51,648 bases of DNA from assembly GCA_009784005.1 (NCBI GenBank), contig WRCE01000009.1, positions 1 through 51,648 of the forward strand. The letters run 5' to 3'. Both the position numbers and the translations under genes were made by a program. Within the stretch, counting starts at the first letter, position 1. Every line of letters starts with the position of its first letter. The notes beneath the pieces are model-generated. The model saw only the letters and a list, made by a program, of their open reading frames with translations, did not search any database and had not been told where the DNA came from. This document shows positions 42,394-49,140 of the stretch, piece after piece. Source of the DNA: Candidatus Methanimicrococcus labiotermitis (GTDB lineage Archaea; Halobacteriota; Methanosarcinia; Methanosarcinales; Methanosarcinaceae).

Positions 42394-43782
42394 TCAGGCC
42401 GGCGGAAAAATAAGCGCACCGCCGTTTGACGTGTGTACAACGCTTCCGGCATTGCATATGCTGTATTCGCCCGCTTCGGAAATGAAAGTTATGCCTGTGA
42501 AATCATATACTGTGCCCTCGACGAGTTCAATATCGCCGAGCAATACAATTCTATCTTTGCTTGCCGACGTTGACGCGAGCGCCGCGCGGAGTTGTCCTTC
42601 ATTTTTGACGCTGATGGTCGTCAACTCGTGTACGAAAGGTGCGCACCAATGCGGATTGCCGCTGTATGCATCCCAAAACCGCCGTGTCACATCGGGATTC
42701 GTATTTGAGTCCGGTCTGTGCAGCCAAGAAGTCGAATCCTCGCCTCGAAGGTATCTTGATACAGCTGACGTTCCCCAGCCCTCTGAGCCGGTAACCGTCA
42801 CTTCCGCGCCCGACGGAACGATAAGAACGCCGCCGTCAGACGTGTGCACCACACTTCCGGCATTGCATATGCTGTATTCGCCGGCTGCAAAAACGAAAGT
42901 GATTCCTGTGAAATCATATGCTGCGCCGTCGACAAGTTCAATAGCGTCGCGCAATACAATTCTTTCTTTGCTTGCCGATGTTGACGCGAGCGCCGCGCGA
43001 AGCTGTCCTTCATTTTTGACGCTGATTGTCGTGAGTCCGTGCACGAAAGGCGCACACCAATGCGGATTGGCGCTGTATGAATCCCAAAACCGTCGTGTCA
43101 CATCAGGATTCGCACTTGAGTCCGGTCTGTGCAGCCAAGAAGTCGAATCCTCGCCTCGAAGGTATCTTGATACAGCCGCCGCTCCCCAGCCCTCTGAGCC
43201 GGTAACCGTCACTTCCGCGCCCGACGGAATGATAAGAACGCCGCCGTCTGACGTAAAGGTTTTACCTGTGAAGTCGTACTCTGCGCCGTCTTGAAGCAAA
43301 ATATCCAGTTTGATCACAATGGCTGTTACATCCGGGTTTTCAAGTTGCGCGATAAGCCATTTCAATTCATCTGTTTCGGGGGTCGGAGCCGGTTTTTGAC
43401 CGCCTGAGCCGCCTGAACCGCCGGAGCCGCCGCCGGCAACAATGGTGTTTCCATGGTCATCACCGCAGTCACAGTCATCGCCATGGACATGGCCGCCTGA
43501 ACCGGCTTGAGTGCTCGGGCCGCTCGGATTGCCCGGGCTGCCGGAATTGCTTTGGTTGCCGGCATTATTTTGGTTGCCGGAATTGCCGGAATTGCTTTGG
43601 TTGCCGGAATTGCCGGAATTGCCCGCCGCGGTTACAGGCGCGGTTGCGTTGGCAGGAGCGTCATGATTATGGTCGCCATTGTCATTCCCATTCAAAAAGC
43701 CTGAGAAAGCAGCAGCGGAAATCATAACGACGAATACAGCCGCAACGGCGGCGACAGCGAATAATGCTTTTTTTGATTCCAT
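42394..43782 (-). CDS. Adhesin-like surface protein with two near-identical repeats
   Basis: 463 residues from ATG 43782 (MESKKALFAVAA). The N-terminal hydrophobic segment resembles the ZnuA lipoprotein signal, but the cysteine position reads SGFLNG in place of SGCLGG, so lipid attachment is not expected. Next come an Asn/Ser/Gly repeat (NSGNSGNQSNSG), a His/Asp/Cys cluster (GGHVHGDDCDCGDDHG) and a Gly-Ser linker. Then follow repeats of about 140 residues containing VTVTGSEGWG, SRYLRGEDSTSWLHRPDS, NPHWCAPFVH and NEGQLRAALASTSASK..IVL..IELV, like beta-helix adhesins of gut methanogens. It seems truncated at the C-terminus. Confidence 0.8.
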   Translation of the reverse strand: MESKKALFAVAAVAAVFVVMISAAAFSGFLNGNDNGDHNHDAPANATAPVTAAGNSGNSGNQSNSGNSGNQNNAGNQSNSGSPGNPSGPSTQAGSGGHVHGDDCDCGDDHGNTIVAGGGSGGSGGSGGQKPAPTPETDELKWLIAQLENPDVTAIVIKLDILLQDGAEYDFTGKTFTSDGGVLIIPSGAEVTVTGSEGWGAAAVSRYLRGEDSTSWLHRPDSSANPDVTRRFWDSYSANPHWCAPFVHGLTTISVKNEGQLRAALASTSASKERIVLRDAIELVDGAAYDFTGITFVFAAGEYSICNAGSVVHTSDGGVLIVPSGAEVTVTGSEGWGTSAVSRYLRGEDSTSWLHRPDSNTNPDVTRRFWDAYSGNPHWCAPFVHELTTISVKNEGQLRAALASTSASKDRIVLLGDIELVEGTVYDFTGITFISEAGEYSICNAGSVVHTSNGGALIFPPA

Positions 43783-43858
43783 AATTAAACCCCGATTTTG
43801 ACCTCTTCTGATCGTAAATTCGATAATTGCAACAAAGTTTGAAGGGTCTGCCATATTT

Positions 43859-43873
43859 TTGGTATAATACCAA
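43859..43873 (-). promoter_or_regulatory. Perfect palindromic operator candidate upstream of the adhesin-like gene
   Basis: TTGGTAT-A-ATACCAA, a perfect 15-bp palindrome, within TTTTTGGTATAATACCAAATTTTAAAAC (in parts). Related half-sites lie upstream of the DtxR-type gene and its decayed copy. It is about 77 bp from the start codon. Confidence 0.6.
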
Positions 43874-43995
43874 ATTTTAAAACTAAAATGGGCAACCCTT
43901 CTGTCAGATAATAAGTGAAATAAACATCCCTTATGTATTGAAAAACGGATCAGGCGTTTCGGTTTTTTGAATAAAGTTCAGCTGATTACAATCGG

Positions 43996-44181
43996 TCACA
44001 GCTGCTTGTCATGGAAATATATTCCATGAACGGTCATATTTGCCGGCAGTTTTTCCTGAATCGAAATTTCAATCCTTGAGGTTTCGCCGCCGGGTTCCGC
44101 CGGCGACAAACCGTAATGAGAAAACAGGGGCCTCAGGATTTGAAATCGTTATCGTTTTTCCCTTCGGTTGTTTTCAATCAT
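43996..44181 (-). pseudogene. Remnant of a second DtxR-type regulator gene
   Basis: From ATG 44181 the frame begins MIENN, hits a stop at codon 11, then reads LFSHYGLSPAEPGGETSRIE and ends NMTVHGIYFHDKQL at 43996. The intact regulator reads MIENN at its start and MFSHYGLSPAEACDETSRIE later; about 80 residues between them, including the winged helix, are deleted here. The upstream region (TATA box, TTGGTAT operator at 44246) is also shared. Confidence 0.85.
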
Positions 44182-44245
44182 TGCAGGGAAATGGATTTTC
44201 TGACTTATAAAGATGTTGGAACAATTGAAAAATTCAGCTGTTTTT

Positions 44246-44260
44246 TTGGTATCGTGCCAA
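44246..44260 (-). promoter_or_regulatory. Operator candidate of the decayed regulator copy
   Basis: TTGGTAT-C-GTGCCAA, a near-perfect palindrome at the same distance (65 bp) from the start as in the intact regulator gene. Confidence 0.5.
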
Positions 44261-44285
44261 AATTGTTTGAATGGAATGCAAATTT

Positions 44286-44398
44286 TAAACCATATTTTAA
44301 ATCATATTTTAAATCATATTTTAAACCATATTTCAAACCATATTTCAAACCATATTTCAAACCATATTTCAAACCATATTTCAAACCAAATTTCAAAC
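44286..44398. repeat. 15-bp CATATTTTAAAC/CATATTTCAAAC tandem array
   Basis: Eight copies with period about 14-15: CATATTTTAAAT three times, then CATATTTCAAAC five times. Frames across it (NHISNHIS.., KYGLKYGL..) are repeat translations and not part of the EamA gene. Confidence 0.88.
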
Positions 44399-44500
44399 AT
44401 AGTCTGTAAGACACAAACGCGAACGAACGGATGTTTAAACATAATCGGTTTTTCGGTTTTTAAGAAAACATATAATAACGTAGAAAGGATTGAATCGACT

Positions 44501-45406
44501 ATGACGCTGACACTGCAGAAAAAAGCGAACCTTCTGTTGTTGTTGATCGTTTTCTTTTGGGGATTGTCATACCTGTTTACAAAACAAGGATTGCTGACAC
44601 TTCCGCCCTTCACGTTTTTAGCGCTCCGGTTCGGTCTCGGATTTACAGTGGCGGCTCTTGTTTTTTACAAACGTCTGACAAGAATAAACAAACAGACGAT
44701 TTGCGGCGGCGTCATCCTCGGATTTTTCTTATTCTTGACGCTGACGGGCGTTTATTTCGGCCTGCAATACACAACAATTTCAAACGCCGGTTTCCTCGGC
44801 AGTCTGACGGTGATTTTTGTCCCGATTCTTTTTTCGGTTGTTTACCGGAAACTGCCGGAGAAAAAAATCATCATCGGAAGTATAACGGCCACGATCGGTA
44901 TCATTCTTTTGATATCAAAAAGCGAGACCGGTGCCGGCATCGGAGATATCCTGTGCATCATGGCGGCCGCCGCGTACGCCTGTCACATTCTGATTGCCAA
45001 ACGTTTCACGGATGTCAAAGAAATCGACGCGCTCACGCTCGGAATCGTCCAAATCGGATTCACTTGTTTATACAGCGTCATCTGCGCTTTCCTCTTTGAA
45101 ACGCCGTACCTGCCCGAAACGGCAGAAGCGTGGCGTGCCATCATTTTTGTCGGCATCTTCTGTTCTGCCTTCGGATTTATCGGGCAGATCGTCGCGCAAA
45201 AATATACGTCGCCGGTCCACGTCGGTTTAATTTTTTCGCTTGAGCCGGTCTTCGCGTCCGCTTTCGCTTACATGTTCGCTGCCGAACAACTGCTTCCGAT
45301 TCAGATTATCGGGGCGGTTATCGTGCTCTTGAGTGTCTTATTCGTAGAGACGGATTTCAAAGGACTTCTGAAATCTGAAAAGAGGAAAAAAACGGGCGTC
45401 GGATAA
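44501..45406 (+). CDS. EamA-family (DMT) transporter
   Basis: The start at ATG 44501 (MTLTLQKKANLLLLLIVFFWGLSYLFTK) is chosen because upstream in-frame sequence is a tandem repeat. About 301 residues with ten membrane segments in two EamA halves; FWGLSYLFTKQGL and ISNAGFLGSLTVIFVPIL are typical of the first half, SLEPVFASAFAYMFAAEQL of the second. It would export a metabolite or amino acid; the substrate is unknown. It is divergent to the regulator remnant and shares its promoter region. Confidence 0.88.
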   Translation: MTLTLQKKANLLLLLIVFFWGLSYLFTKQGLLTLPPFTFLALRFGLGFTVAALVFYKRLTRINKQTICGGVILGFFLFLTLTGVYFGLQYTTISNAGFLGSLTVIFVPILFSVVYRKLPEKKIIIGSITATIGIILLISKSETGAGIGDILCIMAAAAYACHILIAKRFTDVKEIDALTLGIVQIGFTCLYSVICAFLFETPYLPETAEAWRAIIFVGIFCSAFGFIGQIVAQKYTSPVHVGLIFSLEPVFASAFAYMFAAEQLLPIQIIGAVIVLLSVLFVETDFKGLLKSEKRKKTGVG

Positions 45407-45849
45407 GGGCGGGTATCTGAGAAAATCGTCGGCGTTTCGCCGCGGGCGCGCCTGTGCGCGAGCCGTGCCATTTTTCAACGAGCTTGCATCCAAAAAACAC
45501 CCCTCTTTTTTCAAAAACAAATATTCAAAGTTTAAAGCTGAAATCAAAGCCGATTATGAAAAAATAAAGGTTCCTGCGTTGAATTATTCGATACATGAAA
45601 TCGCCGTGAAAAAATGTGATTATTATTTATCTGATAAGGTCAAATACAGAGCTATCTGTTAAATTCATCCCGAATCATCAGACGTTACTAAGTTGGCAAA
45701 AGAAGCGATGGCGATAGGTCAAGAAAATGCTTAAACTACATGATTACTAATGACTTCATGAAATTATGCACTTCTTGATTGAAGATAAGCTTTCATTTAT
45801 CATAACCCTAAAATTTAATTTGACAGCGACAAGACCCGAAGGGAGTAAT
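45407..45849 (+). pseudogene. Gene remnant at the junction with the restriction-like operon
   Basis: From about 45465 the plus strand reads VPFFNELASKKHPSFFKNKY and KIKVPALNYSIHEIAVKKCDYYL, meets TAA at 45660, and continues in frame HPESSDVTKLAKEAMAIGQENA to a second stop at 45729. This looks like the C-terminal part of a gene with no start and an in-frame stop. I do not recognise the family. A GC-rich inverted repeat (GCGCGCCTGTGCGCG, about 45447-45461) marks its left side. 45733-45849 holds the likely promoter of the next operon. Confidence 0.45.
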
Positions 45850-48800
45850 ATGGCATCTATAATCGACAACAAAAATAAAACAATGCTTGATTCTTTGAAA
45901 AACATACTGAAACAAGCTGAAAGCGTCGATATTTTGACGGCATTTTTCTATTTTTCGGGTTTCAATGCATTAGCAGATGAGTTAAAAGATAAGAAAATCC
46001 GAATATTGGTGGGTAATACGATCGAACCCGACGCAATTAGAGAATTATGCGATGCGGTAAAAGACAATACGGGGATAAGCCTTGATGCATATGGAACTCG
46101 CAATTATGCAAAATATAACAATTTGCAAAAAAAGGAACGGTATATTAATAGCTTTATCGGGCTGTTTAATGGGTCAACTCTTTCGGAGGAATTCGACGGA
46201 ACGGAAAGCCAAAAAGTATTCAAAATGTTTTTGGGGAAATTAAACGAAGGATCACTTGAAATAAGATTAACAAGTGACATTAACCACGCAAAAGCATATA
46301 TATTAACAAATCGGCAGGAGCACTCCTGCTCCGGTGACCAAAAAGGCGTGGTTATCACGGGCTCGTCCAATTTTACTTATAACGGACTTCTCGGACAGGG
46401 CGAGATGAACGAAAGGTTCAGTGATAACGTAAAGTACGATGAATATATGCAACAGTTTGAAGACTTGTGGAATGACAGCAAAGCGGTTGATATTTGTATA
46501 AAAGACGGCAATAACGAATTTGTTGATGAGCTTAAAAAGAAACTTTGGATATTTGCACAACCGACGCCGTACAGCATTTTCATCCGTATCTTATACGAAC
46601 TATACACCTTGATTGATAATAACGAGGTGAAAAACCCAAGTGAGATTTCCAGCGGAAAATTTGCAAATTTGAAGTATCAAATCGATGCGATAAAATACGG
46701 TATTGATTGCATAAATAAAAATAATGGGGTGATTATTGCCGACGTTGTGGGTCTTGGAAAATCGATTATCGCTTCAGCTATTGCACATAATTTAGATATA
46801 AGCAAGACAGTAATAATTGCGCCGCCACATTTGGTGGATCAATGGAATGAATATCAACAAGATTTTGGGCTGAGAGGTGCAAGGGTTTACAGTAGTGGCA
46901 GGATTGAGGAAGTGCACAATACGTATGCCACTGATCCAAACCCGATTTTATACATTATCGATGAGGCGCATCGATACCGAAATGAGTTAACCGACACATA
47001 TCAGTATTTGCACCAATTAACACGTTCAAATGCCGAAAATAAAGTTGTTTTATTGACGGCCACACCATATAACAATCGCCCGCAGGATTTGTTCGCACTT
47101 GTAAAGCTATTTCAAACGCCGAGCCGTTCGACAATAAACTCAGTGAATAATTTAAGTGTTCGTTTTCGCGAACTGATAGCAAAATATAACAAATTGGAAA
47201 AGGAGGGAAAACACAACCTTACCGAAACCATAAAAGAAGAGTTGTCAAAACTTAGCCAAGAGTTACGGTTGCTTATTGACCCCGTAATTGTTCGCCGTAG
47301 CCGTATAGACCTAAAAGAAATAAAAGAATACAGCGAGGATTTAAAACATCAAAATATAACGTTTCCCGAAGTCGTAGGTCCCAAGCTAATAGAGTATGAT
47401 TTGGGCGAAATACGGAATTTATATGTTTCCACATTAGAACGGTTGAGTAATGAATTTGTTTGTGCCCGCTACAACCCTTCGGCATATTTAATAGACCCGG
47501 AGGCGTTTATGAACAAGTACGGAGAATTATTCGAGGAAACCGACATTCAATTATTCCAACGCAACTTAGCGATGTTTATTAAGAGACTACTTGTTATGCG
47601 ATTTGAGAGTTCTAAAGCAGCGTTTAAAAAAACCTTAAACAGTATTCTTGCATCGTATGAGAATATTAAAAAATGGCTAGCAAGAGGATATGTGCCTATC
47701 CAAAAGCGTGGATATTTACCAGATCCGAATGAGGTGGAAATTGATGAAATCTTAAATGAAATTAACAATTTTGACGAACCATTTGATGTCGAAAAGATTA
47801 AGAAAAATCCCATGCTTTTTTCCAAGGAATTATTCAAAGAGGATTTCATTACTGCAATTGACAATGACATACAATTGCTTTCTGAAATAAAAAAAGAATG
47901 GTTCGTTGACGATGTAATGGGTTTCGATCCGAAATACATTGAGGTGCGGAAGCAAATTGATGATCTGCTAAAACAAGATATGACGCGCAAAATCGTTGTA
48001 TTTTCTTATTTTGCGGATACTGCTGAATATGTACAAGCATTATTAGCACAAGAAGGGTATCGAGTTTTACTATATACAGGTGGCGCAACAAAAGGAAATC
48101 GGAATACTGTGCGCGAAAACTTTGATGCATCACATAAGCCTGCAGAACAAAAAGACGATTACGACATTATAGTCGCCACCGACGCATTGAGCGAGGGGTT
48201 CAACTTGAATCGCGCTGGCATAATAATAAATTACGACATACCTTACAATCCAACACGTGTCGTTCAACGAATCGGGCGTATAAATCGTATTAACAAAAAA
48301 ATGTTTGATAAAATATATATTTTCAATTTTTTCCCGACGGACATCGGTGAGCAAAACACATTGATTAAAGGAATTTCTACGCTAAAAATGTTACTAATTA
48401 ACAATATCATCGGAAGCGATACTAAGACGCTCACGCCAGACGAAGCGCTGCAAAGTTACTTCAAGAAGCAATACGATGCTGCGGATTCTGAAGCTGGCGA
48501 AAAGAGCTGGGATAACGAATTTAAAAATATTTATAATTCAATAAAGCACAACATGACCTTGATTGACGAGGTAAAGAAAATTCCAGAGAGAGCAAGAATC
48601 GTTCGTAAGAACAGCAAAAAAGCTGTTGCCATTTCCTTTGCAAAGCGTGGTAATAACTCCTTGTTTGCGATAGCAGAGGCGAATTCAGCTGTTGCCGAGA
48701 TAATACCCGCCGAAGTAGTTCTAAGTCTGTTTAAGGCAGAACAAGATGAAAAAAGCTACGAATTTGACGACGAATTAGATAAGAAGTTCACTGTTTTGCG

Positions 48801-49140
48801 TGATGAAATAGTGAGACCACACCCAAAAATAAAAAGAGATAGCAGAACGGGGAAGGCAATAGACAACTTAGAACAGTTGCAGTTGTTAGTCCCCTCCGAA
48901 AAAGATTATCTCATCTCCCTGTTAGAGGCAATAAAAACATATGACGATTTGAGCGATGGAGAATTAAAATACTTAGCAGGACTTTCCGTGAAGAAAGGTA
49001 ACATAAAGGATATAATGGACGAATTGAAGCAACGTATTCCTGCTCACTATATCAATAAGATAAAAGAAAAGGTAGAAAGCATAGATGCCCAAACTGAGAT
49101 AATCATGTTTACGGAGGATTTACGTGATGATAACGAATAA
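45850..49140 (+). CDS. PLD-nuclease / SNF2-type helicase fusion, restriction or defence protein
   Basis: 1096 residues from ATG 45850 (GGGAG just upstream); the frame is open to 45766. Residues about 1-220 are phospholipase-D-like: HAKAYILTN (H-x-K) and GSSNFTYNGLL, the layout of DNA-cleaving PLD domains. A superfamily 2 helicase follows: DVVGLGKSIIASA (motif I), IIDEAHRYRN (II), LLTATPYNNRP (III), then ATDALSEGFNLNRAGIIINYD and PTRVVQRIGRINRI (V-VI). Its end overlaps the methyltransferase start by 14 bp. The AT-rich, ATA/AGA-using codons differ from host genes, a sign of transfer. Probably the restriction arm of a two-gene system. Confidence 0.9.
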   Translation: MASIIDNKNKTMLDSLKNILKQAESVDILTAFFYFSGFNALADELKDKKIRILVGNTIEPDAIRELCDAVKDNTGISLDAYGTRNYAKYNNLQKKERYINSFIGLFNGSTLSEEFDGTESQKVFKMFLGKLNEGSLEIRLTSDINHAKAYILTNRQEHSCSGDQKGVVITGSSNFTYNGLLGQGEMNERFSDNVKYDEYMQQFEDLWNDSKAVDICIKDGNNEFVDELKKKLWIFAQPTPYSIFIRILYELYTLIDNNEVKNPSEISSGKFANLKYQIDAIKYGIDCINKNNGVIIADVVGLGKSIIASAIAHNLDISKTVIIAPPHLVDQWNEYQQDFGLRGARVYSSGRIEEVHNTYATDPNPILYIIDEAHRYRNELTDTYQYLHQLTRSNAENKVVLLTATPYNNRPQDLFALVKLFQTPSRSTINSVNNLSVRFRELIAKYNKLEKEGKHNLTETIKEELSKLSQELRLLIDPVIVRRSRIDLKEIKEYSEDLKHQNITFPEVVGPKLIEYDLGEIRNLYVSTLERLSNEFVCARYNPSAYLIDPEAFMNKYGELFEETDIQLFQRNLAMFIKRLLVMRFESSKAAFKKTLNSILASYENIKKWLARGYVPIQKRGYLPDPNEVEIDEILNEINNFDEPFDVEKIKKNPMLFSKELFKEDFITAIDNDIQLLSEIKKEWFVDDVMGFDPKYIEVRKQIDDLLKQDMTRKIVVFSYFADTAEYVQALLAQEGYRVLLYTGGATKGNRNTVRENFDASHKPAEQKDDYDIIVATDALSEGFNLNRAGIIINYDIPYNPTRVVQRIGRINRINKKMFDKIYIFNFFPTDIGEQNTLIKGISTLKMLLINNIIGSDTKTLTPDEALQSYFKKQYDAADSEAGEKSWDNEFKNIYNSIKHNMTLIDEVKKIPERARIVRKNSKKAVAISFAKRGNNSLFAIAEANSAVAEIIPAEVVLSLFKAEQDEKSYEFDDELDKKFTVLRDEIVRPHPKIKRDSRTGKAIDNLEQLQLLVPSEKDYLISLLEAIKTYDDLSDGELKYLAGLSVKKGNIKDIMDELKQRIPAHYINKIKEKVESIDAQTEIIMFTEDLRDDNE

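Noticed and set aside
42431..43294. A 287-codon plus-strand frame with two similar halves
   Set aside because: It is the antisense of the adhesin-like gene repeats; the minus-strand reading has a signal peptide, linker and adhesin-like repeats.
44213..44500. A long N-terminal extension of the EamA transporter (NHILNHISNHIS)
   Set aside because: It is a translation of the 15-bp array; the membrane protein starts naturally at 44501.
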